Part shown: one piece after another, positions 43,148 to 51,944 of the stretch
Position numbering within the stretch: the first letter of the stretch is position 1
How the letters are laid out: each line of letters opens with the position of its first letter
NCBI GenBank assembly: GCA_024236015.1
Contig: JACKLK010000008.1
Coordinates: 186,001-250,000, forward strand
Direction: 5' to 3'
DNA length: 64,000 nucleotides
Source of the DNA: Rhodoferax sp.
GTDB taxonomy: Bacteria; Pseudomonadota; Gammaproteobacteria; Burkholderiales; Burkholderiaceae_C
Position numbers and translations under genes: made by a program
The notes under the pieces: model-generated
Database searches by the model: none
Told to the model about the DNA's origin: nothing
Seen by the model: the letters and a program-made list of their open reading frames with translations, nothing else

Positions 43148-43918
43148 ATGCCCTCAATGCCCCGTTGCCCGAAGCCCGAACCTGTCGCCGTGCCCCTGTC
43201 CGCATGGCGCCGCCGGTTGCTGGCCGCGGTCGTCGTGAGCGCAGCCGCGCCCATGGCCGCCGCCCAGACCGGCCAGGACCAGGCCGCCCTGATCGCCGAG
43301 CAGAGCCAGGCCTGGCTGGACCAGGCGGTGCTGGCCGCCCGCCCCACGGGCGCGGCGCCGCTGCGCATGGTGGTGCAGGTCGGCGCGCTGGACAGCCGCT
43401 TGAACCTGGCGCCGTGCGCCCAGGTCGAACCCTACCTGCCGCCGGGTGTGCGGCTGTGGGGCAAGACCCGGGTCGGACTGCGCTGCGTCGACCGCGTCGC
43501 GCGCTGGAACGTGTTCCTGCCGGTGCAGGTGCAGGCCTTCGGGCCGACCTGGGTCATGCGCTCGGATGTGTCTTCCGGTTCGGTCCTGTCGCTGGACGAC
43601 GCGGTCCAGGCCGAGGTGGACTGGGCGCAGGAGAACGCGTCGGTGCTCGCCGACCCCGACATGTGGGTCGGGCAGACCGCGACCCGGGCTCTGCGCACCG
43701 GCCAGGTCCTGCGCCACGGCATGGTCAAGCCATCCCAGGTGTTCCAGGCCGGATCCATGGTCCGCATCGTGGCCCAGGGCTCCGGATTCACCGTCCGGGC
43801 CAATGGCCAGGCCGTGTCGGATGGCGTGGTCGGCGAGATGGCCCGCGTGCGCATCGACAATGGCCGCATACTGTCCGGCGTGGTGCTGGATATGCGAACA
43901 GTACGGGTCAACCTGTGA
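43148..43918 (+). CDS. flgA: P-ring assembly chaperone FlgA
   Basis: About 256 residues, exported (WRRRLLAAVVVSAAAPMAAAQ signal peptide). The C-terminal SAF/FlgA domain is recognisable in TRALRTGQVLRHGMVKPSQVF, GSGFTVRANGQAVSDG and GEMARVRIDNGRILSGVV. It helps FlgI form the P-ring. ATG 43148 is chosen; upstream GTG and TTG codons and ATG 43157 are possible. Confidence 0.9.
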   Translation: MPSMPRCPKPEPVAVPLSAWRRRLLAAVVVSAAAPMAAAQTGQDQAALIAEQSQAWLDQAVLAARPTGAAPLRMVVQVGALDSRLNLAPCAQVEPYLPPGVRLWGKTRVGLRCVDRVARWNVFLPVQVQAFGPTWVMRSDVSSGSVLSLDDAVQAEVDWAQENASVLADPDMWVGQTATRALRTGQVLRHGMVKPSQVFQAGSMVRIVAQGSGFTVRANGQAVSDGVVGEMARVRIDNGRILSGVVLDMRTVRVNL

Positions 43919-43944
43919 TTCACCCCGGGCGGTGCAGGTATGCC

Positions 43945-43971
43945 TCAAGTTTTTCAATCCCCGGCCGATAG
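43945..43971 (+). promoter_or_regulatory. Sigma-28 (FliA) promoter for flgM
   Basis: TCAAGTTT at 43945-43952, eleven bases, then GCCGATAG at 43964-43971. This differs from the enteric consensus TAAAGTTT-N11-GCCGATAA at only two positions. The flgM ATG is about 40 bases downstream, so FlgM would be made by FliA-dependent transcription, closing the usual feedback loop. Confidence 0.88.
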
Positions 43972-44013
43972 GTATCGTAGGATGCTGTGTCTGTCACAGC
44001 CGTGGGGATCATC

Positions 44014-44325
44014 ATGAAAATCGGCCAGCCAATCGACCATTCCATCGCCAGCACGCACAACAGCCAGTCGGCTGCGGTGAAGGCCAGCCCGGAGGCCGCC
44101 AACGCGGTCCGCAACGAGCGCAAGACACCTGGCGTCGATGTGAAGGTGTCCGCGCTGGCGCAAGGCCTGGACAAGGCGGGTGCGGCCGGAGCCGATGTGG
44201 ACATGGAAAAGGTCGAGGCCGTGCGCCAGGCCATTGCCAACAAGACCTATACCGTCAATCCCGAGGCCATTGCCGAGAAACTGCTGGCCAACGCCCGGGA
44301 GATGTTGCAGCGTTCGTCGTCCTGA
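44014..44325 (+). CDS. flgM: Anti-sigma-28 factor FlgM
   Basis: A 103-residue protein with an extended Ser/Ala/Thr N-terminus and the conserved FlgM C-terminal helices (VEAVRQAIANKTYTVNPEAIAEKLLANA) that bind FliA. ATG 44014 follows GGGGA; a frame start at 43987 would lie downstream of the promoter but lacks homology. It is exported through the flagellum when hook assembly finishes. Confidence 0.93.
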   Translation: MKIGQPIDHSIASTHNSQSAAVKASPEAANAVRNERKTPGVDVKVSALAQGLDKAGAAGADVDMEKVEAVRQAIANKTYTVNPEAIAEKLLANAREMLQRSSS

Positions 44326-44378
44326 GCGCACGCGGCCGCAGACCCCGCCTGAACCGACCCGGACCTTTTCTTCCCTCC

Positions 44379-44768
44379 ATGGCATTCATCGCGGCCCATT
44401 CCGAGATTCACCACGCACTGGAACAGGCCGAGCGCAGCGTCGAGGCCACCGGGCAGGCCCTGCTGCAAGGCCTGCCGGAGCAGGTCCAGGTGGCGGCCCG
44501 CGAACTGCACGACAGCGCGCATGCGCTGGCGCTGGCCTTGCGGGGCGTCGATGGCGGCGCCGGCCTGGCCCAGGCGGTGCGCGATCGGCTGGTGGGCGTG
44601 GCGCGCGACATCGCGATGCAGCGCGAGGCCTTGCTGCGCCGCTCGGCCATGGTCGAGCGCTCCTTGCAGTCACTGGTGCCGCAGCAGGGCCAGGCCAGTA
44701 CCTACACCGGCGCCCTGGGCCGTTATGGCGGCCCCGCGGCCGCGGCCGGCGCTTTCCGTCGTTTCTGA
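44379..44768 (+). CDS. flgN: FlgN-like export chaperone
   Basis: A 129-residue, mostly helical protein (HHALEQAERSVEATGQALLQG, then HDSAHALALALRG and long helices), ending in FRRF. Sequence similarity to FlgN is weak, but its position right after flgM and its size fit FlgN, the chaperone of FlgK and FlgL. It converges with fliA. Confidence 0.65.
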   Translation: MAFIAAHSEIHHALEQAERSVEATGQALLQGLPEQVQVAARELHDSAHALALALRGVDGGAGLAQAVRDRLVGVARDIAMQREALLRRSAMVERSLQSLVPQQGQASTYTGALGRYGGPAAAAGAFRRF

Positions 44769-44857
44769 GGTTGTGGGTGTGTCGTCGTCCCGGCGCGGCC
44801 GGGTCGGCACGCAGACAGGTGTGATCGCGAACAGCGGCCACGCCTGTCGGCGCGTGG

Positions 44858-45577
44858 TCAGTGTCCGCGCATCTTCGCCCGCAGCCGGGCCACGGACTGG
44901 CTGTGCAGCTGGCAGACCCGCGACTCGGTCACGCCCAGCACCGCGGCGATTTCCTTCAGGTTCATGTCCTGCTCGTAATACATGCTCATCACGAACTGTT
45001 CGCGTTCGGGCAGGTTCTTGATGGCCGCCACCAGCGCGACGCGCAGGCGCTGGTCGCCCAGCACCGCCATCGGGTCGGCGCCGTCGTCGGCCACGTCGTG
45101 GTGTTCGAGGAAACCCTCCTCGCCGTCGGATCCGCGCGACATGTCCTCCAGGTAGACCAGCTGGGTGCCTCGCACCTTGCCCAGCAAGGTCTGGTAGTCG
45201 GACAGGCTCAGCCCGAGTTCCTGTGCGATCTCGGATTCCAGCGGCGCGCGGCCGAGCTGGTGTTCGAGCCGGCGCAGTGCCTGCTCGATGTCCTTCTGGC
45301 TCTTGCGCGAACCGCGCGACATCCAGTCGTTCTCGCGCAGTTCGTCGAGCATGGCTCCGCGGATGCGCTGGGTGGCGAAGGTCTCGAACTGCACGCCTTG
45401 CGATGCTTCGTAGCGCGACAAGGCTTCCGACAGCCCGATCAATCCCACCTGGATCAGGTCGTCGACCTGCACACTGGCCGGCAGCTTGGCCATCATGTGG
45501 TGCGCAAGCTTGCGCACCAACGGCTGATACTGTCGGATCAGGGCATTGCGGTCGAGCTGCCCCTTGGCGGTGTACAT
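44858..45577 (-). CDS. fliA: Sigma-28 factor FliA
   Basis: A 239-residue sigma-70-family factor. Region 2 (LIRQYQPLVRKLAHHMMAKLPASVQVDDLIQVGLIGL, FETFATQRIRGAMLDELRENDWMSR), region 3 and region 4 (LPEREQFVMSMYYEQDMNLKEIAAVLGVTESRVCQLHSQ) are complete. It transcribes late flagellar and chemotaxis genes. ATG 45575-45577 has a GGGAGAG upstream. It follows flhF by about 120 bases. Confidence 0.96.
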   Translation of the reverse strand: MYTAKGQLDRNALIRQYQPLVRKLAHHMMAKLPASVQVDDLIQVGLIGLSEALSRYEASQGVQFETFATQRIRGAMLDELRENDWMSRGSRKSQKDIEQALRRLEHQLGRAPLESEIAQELGLSLSDYQTLLGKVRGTQLVYLEDMSRGSDGEEGFLEHHDVADDGADPMAVLGDQRLRVALVAAIKNLPEREQFVMSMYYEQDMNLKEIAAVLGVTESRVCQLHSQSVARLRAKMRGH

Positions 45578-45698
45578 CAATAACTCTCCCGTGGAGACCG
45601 GCGGGGCCGATCGTGCTCTGGGTGGGGCTTCATGGTAGCGCAAGTCGAATCCGTCCGATCGTTGTGGTCGTGGGCCGTGGGGGGGATGGTGGTGGCGC

Positions 45699-47147
45699 TC
45701 AGGCCGTGGCCGGGGCCGCCAGGCTGCCGTGGGATTCGGGCGCCAGGAACAGGAATCCGAGGTCCGTGGTCTTGGGGTCGAACGCCGACTTGCCGCTCAC
45801 GCGCATGGAGCTGCGGACCAGCTCGGTGGCGTCCGCGGCATCCCAGTCGTGCGGCACCTTCTGTCCGTTGGTGACGCCGCGCAGCACGAGCTGGTGGCGG
45901 ATCGCCACATCGAGCGCCGGCCCGAGCTTGACGGCCTCGTCGATCTTGGAGAGCACCGTCGGTTGCGCCTCGACCGACTTGAATGCGGCCACCACGTCGT
46001 CCAGCGTATCGCCATGGGCGCCGGCGTTGAGCACCAGCAGCCGGCGCACGTCGGGCAGGTCGAGCACGTCGAGCGCGTCGTTCTTGCGCGGGTCGCGCGG
46101 TGCCAGACCGGTGGTGTCGATCAGCACCATCTTCTTGGCCGCGAACAGGCCGAGCAGGTCCTGCAGTGCGGCGCGATCGTGCGCCAGGTGGGCCACCAGG
46201 CCCAGGCCGCGGGCATGCTCGCGCAACTGCGCATGGGCGCCGACGCGCTGGGTGTCGAGCGTGATCAGGCCGACACTTGCCGGGCCGTGCACCTCGGCGC
46301 ACAGGCCGGCGAGCTTGGCCGCGGTGGTCGTCTTGCCGACACCGGTGGCACCCACCAGCGCATAGATGCCGCCTTCCTGGTAGATCGGAAGCTCCTGTTC
46401 CGCCGTGTGGATGTTGCGCCGGATGGCCTCCATCATCCACTGCATGGCTTCCGGCGCCGCCATGGTCTCGGGCATGCGCTCGAGAATGGCGCGCGACAAG
46501 GCCGGCGAATAACCGGCGCGCAGCAGCTTGAGCATCAGGTTGGCCTGGATCGGATTCTGGCGCGCCTGGCCGAGCCATGCGAAGGTGTTGAAACGCTCCT
46601 CGATCAGGTCGCGCATCGACTGCAGTTCGTCGGCGATGCTGCGCGCGCCGACGGCCTGCGCCGGGGATGCCGACGCTGCGGGGACTGCTGCTGCTGCCGG
46701 TGCCGGCGGGACGTTGATCTGCATGCGCGGGCGTGGCGCGGGAGCCGGCGCCGGCGCAGGGGCCTGCGCCCGCAGGCCGACCTCCTCGATCGCCACCGGT
46801 GTTTCGGTCTGGCGCCGGCGCAGCATGCGTTCGCGCACATAGTCCTGGAATGACAGCGTGCTCATGGCCAGCTGCGCCGTGTCCTGCTGCACCTGCTGGT
46901 GCGAGGCGGGAAGCGCCCGCCCGGGTGCGACCTTGTCCGAGACGACCGGCGGCGCCGCGCGCTCCTGCGGCGCGGCCGGACGCGCGCGTGGCTCCAGGGC
47001 GCCGACGCTGTCTTCCGTCGTGGCCATGACTTCGACACCGAGGGCGGTCTGGCGGTTGGACAGGATCAGCGTGCCGTCGCCAAAGGCCATGCGGGCCTTG
47101 GCCAGTGCTTCGCGCGAGGTCGCGCCGGTGAATCGTTGGATGTTCAT
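45699..47147 (-). CDS. flhF: Flagellar GTPase FlhF
   Basis: A 482-residue SRP-type GTPase. The N-terminus (MNIQRFTGATSREALAKARMAFG) and a Pro/Ala-rich linker lead to the NG domain with GATGVGKTTTAAKLA near residue 270 and DTTGLAPRDP later. FlhF sets polar placement and number of flagella. The start overlaps the flhA stop by four bases. No FlhG/FleN gene follows. Confidence 0.94.
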   Translation of the reverse strand: MNIQRFTGATSREALAKARMAFGDGTLILSNRQTALGVEVMATTEDSVGALEPRARPAAPQERAAPPVVSDKVAPGRALPASHQQVQQDTAQLAMSTLSFQDYVRERMLRRRQTETPVAIEEVGLRAQAPAPAPAPAPRPRMQINVPPAPAAAAVPAASASPAQAVGARSIADELQSMRDLIEERFNTFAWLGQARQNPIQANLMLKLLRAGYSPALSRAILERMPETMAAPEAMQWMMEAIRRNIHTAEQELPIYQEGGIYALVGATGVGKTTTAAKLAGLCAEVHGPASVGLITLDTQRVGAHAQLREHARGLGLVAHLAHDRAALQDLLGLFAAKKMVLIDTTGLAPRDPRKNDALDVLDLPDVRRLLVLNAGAHGDTLDDVVAAFKSVEAQPTVLSKIDEAVKLGPALDVAIRHQLVLRGVTNGQKVPHDWDAADATELVRSSMRVSGKSAFDPKTTDLGFLFLAPESHGSLAAPATA

Positions 47148-49231
47148 GTTGCTGCACCTCGCAGGATCGGTCCGATGCGGATCGTATGGGTTTCAGGTAT
47201 TTCGCTGTGCGCCAGCACCTGCAGGCGCGGCGCGACGCGGCGCACCAGGCGTGCAATGGCGCTGCGGATCGGGTCCGGCACCAGCAGGCAGGCCGGCACC
47301 CCGGTCTCCTCCTGCTTGAGCGCCACCTCGGCTGCGGTACGGGTGAACATGTCGGCCACGCCCGGGTCCAGTGCCGGTCCGTTGCTGTTGCCCAGCGCCT
47401 GCACCAGCAAGCGCTCGAGCGCAGGGTCGATGGCGATCACGTTGAGCTCGCGTGTGGGGCCGTAGATCTGCTGCACGATGGCCGGGGACAGGGCGACACG
47501 GATGCGCTTGGCCAGCTCTGCCGGGTCGGTGGTGTTGACCGCGTGTTCGGCCAGCGATTCGACAATGGTGCGGATGTCGCGGATGTGCACGCCTTCGTCG
47601 AGCAGCAGCTGCAGGACTTTCTGGAACACGGCGATGGAGACCATTTTCGGAACCACTTCCTCGATCAGTTTGGGAGCCAGCTTGGCCACGTGGTCCACCA
47701 GCTGCTGGGTCTCGGTTCGGCTGAGCAGGCGCGAGGCCTGCACCTGCATCAAGTGTGACAAATGCGTGGCCATCACGGTCTCGGAATCAACAACGGTAAA
47801 CCCGGCCATTTGCGCCGCTTCCTTCTGCCGGTCGTCGATCCAGTGTGCCGGCAGGCCGAACGCCGGGTCGGTGGTGGCGGTTCCGATCAGCGGTGTCGTG
47901 ATGCCGCCCGGATTGATCGCCAGGAACATGCCCGGGAAGGCCTCGCCTTCGCCGACGATGACGCCGCGCAGCGTGATGCGGTAACCGCTGGGCTTGAGTT
48001 CGAGGTTGTCGCGCACATGCACGGCCGGCGGCAGGAAGCCGACCTCCTGCGCAAACTTCTTGCGCACGCCCTTGATGCGATTGAGCAGGTCGCCCTGGCG
48101 GGTCTTGTCGACCAGCGCGATGAGCCGGTAACCCAGCTCGAGTCCGAGCTGGTCGACCGGTTGCAGGTCGTCCCAGCTGGCCTCGCCATCACCGGCGGGC
48201 GCGGCATCGGCTGCCGCCACCTCCGGTTCGGCCGGCGGCGGCTTGTGCGCCAGCATCCACGAGCCGTAGGCCAGGACGGCGGCGATCGACAGGAACACCG
48301 TGTGCGGCATGCCCGGGATCGCGCCCAGCACGCCCAGGATGGTGGCGGCGATGCCCAGCACGCGCGGCGAGATGAACATCTGCTGCACGATCTGGCGCCC
48401 CAGGTCGTGTTCCTTGCCCACACGCGTGACCACCATGGCCGCCGCGACCGAGATCAGCAGGCCCGGGATCTGCGCCACCAGGGCATCGCCGACCGCCAGC
48501 AGGACATAGGTGTCGGCCGCCTGGCCGGCGCTCAGGCCGTGCTGCAGCATGCCGATGGCGAAGCCGCCGATCAGGTTGATCAGCAGGATCAGGATGCCGG
48601 CCACGGCGTCGCCGCGCACGAACTTGGAGGCGCCGTCCATGGAGCCGTAGAAGTCGGCCTCTTCTGACACCTCGGCGCGCCGGCGCTTGGCTTCCTTCTC
48701 GTCGATGGTGCCGGCGTTGAGGTCGGCGTCCACGGCCATCTGCTTGCCCGGCATGGCGTCGAGGGCGAATCGCGCCGACACCTCGGCGATGCGTTCGGCA
48801 CCCTTGGTGATGACGACGAAGTTGATCACGACCAGGATCAGGAACACGATCAGGCCGACCCCGAAGTTGCCGCCGATCAGGAAATGGCCGAAGGCCTCGA
48901 TCACCGCACCGGCGGCGCCGGGGCCGGAGTGGCCTTCCATCAGCACCACGCGCGTGGACGCGACGTTCAGCGACAGGCGCAGCAGGGTCGTGAGCAGCAG
49001 CACGGCCGGAAAGGCCGCGAAATCCAGCGGGCGCAGCATGTAGGCGGCGACCATCATCACCATCAGCGCGATCGCGATGTTGACAGTGAAGAACACGTCC
49101 AGCAACGCCGGCGGCAGCGGCAGCACCATCATCGCCAGCACGGCGATCACCAGGATCGGCGCGGCCGCTCCCTTGGCGAAGCTCGTGTACGGGCCCAGCG
49201 AGCGCTGCAGGCTGGCGAGCATCGGGCTCAT
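47144..49231 (-). CDS. flhA: Flagellar export gate protein FlhA
   Basis: A 695-residue inner membrane protein with about eight N-terminal transmembrane helices, the FHIPEP-like loop (SARFALDAMPGKQMAVDADLNAG) and a large cytoplasmic domain. Length is normal. Overlaps flhB by four bases. Confidence 0.97.
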   Translation of the reverse strand: MSPMLASLQRSLGPYTSFAKGAAAPILVIAVLAMMVLPLPPALLDVFFTVNIAIALMVMMVAAYMLRPLDFAAFPAVLLLTTLLRLSLNVASTRVVLMEGHSGPGAAGAVIEAFGHFLIGGNFGVGLIVFLILVVINFVVITKGAERIAEVSARFALDAMPGKQMAVDADLNAGTIDEKEAKRRRAEVSEEADFYGSMDGASKFVRGDAVAGILILLINLIGGFAIGMLQHGLSAGQAADTYVLLAVGDALVAQIPGLLISVAAAMVVTRVGKEHDLGRQIVQQMFISPRVLGIAATILGVLGAIPGMPHTVFLSIAAVLAYGSWMLAHKPPPAEPEVAAADAAPAGDGEASWDDLQPVDQLGLELGYRLIALVDKTRQGDLLNRIKGVRKKFAQEVGFLPPAVHVRDNLELKPSGYRITLRGVIVGEGEAFPGMFLAINPGGITTPLIGTATTDPAFGLPAHWIDDRQKEAAQMAGFTVVDSETVMATHLSHLMQVQASRLLSRTETQQLVDHVAKLAPKLIEEVVPKMVSIAVFQKVLQLLLDEGVHIRDIRTIVESLAEHAVNTTDPAELAKRIRVALSPAIVQQIYGPTRELNVIAIDPALERLLVQALGNSNGPALDPGVADMFTRTAAEVALKQEETGVPACLLVPDPIRSAIARLVRRVAPRLQVLAHSEIPETHTIRIGPILRGAAT

Positions 49232-50385
49232 GGCCGTGCCGCCGCGGCCGTGGTGCGGCGCAGCGGATCGAGTTCGGCCGGAACCTCCGGCTCGGGCGGA
49301 TCACCGGGCATCGGCGCCTCGCCGCGCAGCGCGGCCTTGAGCCGGTACACGTAGGCCAGCACCTGGGCGACCGCGGTGTACAAGGTGGTCGGAATGTCCT
49401 GGCCGATCTCGGCATTGGCATACAACGCGCGCGCCAGCATCGGCGACTGCAGCACCGGAATGGAATGCGAGCGGGCCAGGTCGCGGATGCGCATGGCCAG
49501 CAGGTCGGCGCCCTTGGAGATCACCTGGGGTGCGCTCATGGTCTTGTCGTCGTAGCGGATCGCCACGGCGTAGTGCGTCGGGTTCATGACCACGAAGTCC
49601 GCCTTGGGCACGGCCGCCACACTGCCGCTCTGCGACAACTCGCGCTGGCGCTGGCGCAGGCGTCCCTTGACATGCGGATTGCCGTCGGACTCCTTGTGCT
49701 CCTGCTTGAATTCCTGGTGCGACATCTTGAGCCGCGACTTGTGCAGGAACTTCTGCAGCGGCACGTCGATGGCGGCCACGACCATCATCAGCATCAGCAT
49801 GAAACCCATGCCGGTGGTCAACCAGTCGCCCATGTACTGCAGCGCGGCCACCGAGGGTTGCATCACCAGCGAGGCGACCGGCTGGATCGTGCGCGCCAGG
49901 TAGACGATGCCGATGGTGGCCAGCACGATGACGATGGCCAGCATCTTGCCCACTTCGGTCAGCTTGTCCTTGGTGAACATGCGCCCGAATCCCTTGAGCG
50001 GATTGATGCGGCTGAGGTCGGGCATGATGGGTTTGGTCGATCGCACCCAGCCGCCGACCGAGATGTTGCTCAGCACCACGGCGGTCATGACGATGGAGGC
50101 GAACAGCACGCAGCCCATCAGGCTGGACAAGGACATGTCCTGCAGGCGACTGAGCATGTCCTGGGGCTCGCGCACCGCGGCCGCGTCGAACGAGAGCTGG
50201 CGTGCCATGTGCAACTGGAGCCGGTCCAGCATCAGGGGCGCGAGCGCCACCACGGCAACCGCACCGACCCCGAGCACCGCGAGGTGCGACAGGTACTGGG
50301 ACCGGGTTACCTGCCCGTCTTCGACCGCCTTGCGCAGCTTGCGCTCGGTGGCCGGCAGGTTGCGGTCCTGGCTGTTCGATTCCAT
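49228..50385 (-). CDS. flhB: Flagellar export switch protein FlhB
   Basis: A 385-residue inner membrane protein with four hydrophobic helices and the cytoplasmic autocleavage motif NPTHYAV. The N-terminus NLPATERKLRKAVEDGQVTRS is typical. FlhB switches export from hook to filament substrates. Upstream by 122 bases is cheY. Confidence 0.96.
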   Translation of the reverse strand: MESNSQDRNLPATERKLRKAVEDGQVTRSQYLSHLAVLGVGAVAVVALAPLMLDRLQLHMARQLSFDAAAVREPQDMLSRLQDMSLSSLMGCVLFASIVMTAVVLSNISVGGWVRSTKPIMPDLSRINPLKGFGRMFTKDKLTEVGKMLAIVIVLATIGIVYLARTIQPVASLVMQPSVAALQYMGDWLTTGMGFMLMLMMVVAAIDVPLQKFLHKSRLKMSHQEFKQEHKESDGNPHVKGRLRQRQRELSQSGSVAAVPKADFVVMNPTHYAVAIRYDDKTMSAPQVISKGADLLAMRIRDLARSHSIPVLQSPMLARALYANAEIGQDIPTTLYTAVAQVLAYVYRLKAALRGEAPMPGDPPEPEVPAELDPLRRTTAAAARP

Positions 50386-50507
50386 GGTGCGTGGGAAGTG
50401 GCGTTCCCACGATTGTCATCAGTCGATGCGCAAACTAAAGCCCGAAAAGCCGGTCGTTGACCGGTCACTTCGGCGGGCGCCGGCGCCCGAGCGGCGCGCG
50501 GGTGCGT

Positions 50508-50903
50508 TCAGCCCGGATGCAGGCCCAGTTTCTTGAGGATGTAGATCACCTTTTCCTCGAGCACGGCCTTGGTGAAGGGCTTGACCACGTAGCCGGCAGC
50601 GCCAAGCTGCGCGGCCAGCAGGATGTCTTCCTTGCGTGCCTCGGCGGTGACCATCAGCACCGGGATGTGCTTGAGCTTGGCGTCCTTCTTGACCTCGGCG
50701 AGCATCTGCAGGCCGTTGACGTTCGGCATGTTGATGTCGCACACGACGAAGTCGAACTTGCCGTTGCGCAGCTTGGCCAACGCGGCCTGGCCATCCTCGG
50801 CTTCCTCGGTCTCGGTGAACCCGCTGTCCTTGAGCAGATTGCACACGATCCGCCGCATGGTCGAGAAGTCGTCGACCACCAGGAAGCGAAGTTCAGATGC
50901 CAT
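50508..50903 (-). CDS. cheY: Chemotaxis response regulator CheY
   Basis: A 131-residue single receiver domain. Acidic pair Asp11-Asp12, phospho-acceptor Asp56 in VVCDINMPN, conserved Thr in VLMVTAEA and Lys in VVKPF are all present. It should bind the flagellar switch when phosphorylated by CheA. cheZ and the rest of the che cluster are not adjacent. Confidence 0.95.
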   Translation of the reverse strand: MASELRFLVVDDFSTMRRIVCNLLKDSGFTETEEAEDGQAALAKLRNGKFDFVVCDINMPNVNGLQMLAEVKKDAKLKHIPVLMVTAEARKEDILLAAQLGAAGYVVKPFTKAVLEEKVIYILKKLGLHPG

Positions 50904-50964
50904 GGAGCGGGGTTCGGGGATGCACGGTCGTGCATTATCGCCGCAGCGGCGGGATGGTTCCCGT

Positions 50965-51900
50965 TCAGCGGCCGGGCGCGGAAGCGGCCGGCTGGGCCGC
51001 GGGCGTGACGATCTCGACCGGTGTGCGTTTGCCGCCGAGCAGCCGTTCCTCGGCCTCCTTGGTCATCACCAGGATGCTGATGCGGCGGTTGACCGGGGCA
51101 AACGGCTGGTCGGGCTCGAGCAGGTTGCTCGAGGCCATGCCGGTGACCCGTGCCAGCTTGTCGTCCGGCATGCCGGCGGCGACCAGTTCGCGGCGCGAGG
51201 CATTGGCCCGGTCGGACGACAGTTCCCAGTTGCTGTAGCCGCGTTCGCCGCTGCCGTAGGGGCTGCGGTCGGTATGGCCGTCCAGGCTGATCTTGTTCTC
51301 GACCCCGTTGAGGGCCGAGCCGATCTCGCGCAGGATGTCGCGCATGTAGACCTTCACCAGCGCGCTGCCGACGTCGAACATCGGCCGGTTCTGGTCGTCG
51401 ACGATCTGGATCTGCAGTCCGTCGGGCGTGATCTCGAGCCGGATCTGGGCCTTGAACTCGGCCAGCTTGGGGTTGTTGGCGATGACCGAGCTGATCTTGT
51501 CGCTGAGCGCGGCCAGCCGGCGCGAATCCTGCCGGGCCAGTTCCGCCTTCATCGCGTCGGCGGCCGCCTTGCGGGCGATCGGATCGTTCGGGTCGCCGGT
51601 GCGGTTCTGGCCGCTGACCTTGGTCAGGTCGGCGCCGCCGCCCTGGATCACGCTGTCGCTGGCGCCGGCACCGCTGCCGCCGAGCATCGAGACCTTCAGC
51701 GGGGACGAGAAATAGTCCGACAAGCCCTTCTTGTCGCCTTCGGACGTGGAGCCCAGCAGCCACATCAGCAGGAAGAAGGCCATCATCGCGGTCACGAAGT
51801 CGGCGTAGGCGATCTTCCAGGCGCCGCCGTGCGCGGCATGGCCGGCCTTCTTGACCCGCTTGATGATGATCGGCTGGAGCTTCTTGGCGTCGGTGGCCAT
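50965..51900 (-). CDS. motB: Flagellar motor stator protein MotB
   Basis: A 311-residue protein. AWKIAYADFVTAMMAFFLLMWLLG contains the single membrane helix with the proton-binding Asp, and the C-terminal OmpA-like domain (ISLDGHTDRSPYG, ELSSDRANASRRELVAAG, NRRISILVMTK) anchors it to peptidoglycan. It is 44 bases after motA. Confidence 0.96.
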   Translation of the reverse strand: MATDAKKLQPIIIKRVKKAGHAAHGGAWKIAYADFVTAMMAFFLLMWLLGSTSEGDKKGLSDYFSSPLKVSMLGGSGAGASDSVIQGGGADLTKVSGQNRTGDPNDPIARKAAADAMKAELARQDSRRLAALSDKISSVIANNPKLAEFKAQIRLEITPDGLQIQIVDDQNRPMFDVGSALVKVYMRDILREIGSALNGVENKISLDGHTDRSPYGSGERGYSNWELSSDRANASRRELVAAGMPDDKLARVTGMASSNLLEPDQPFAPVNRRISILVMTKEAEERLLGGKRTPVEIVTPAAQPAASAPGR

Positions 51901-51944
51901 GTCGTGGGGGGAGCGGCTATTGGCCCGTCATTGTCGCCGCTGCG

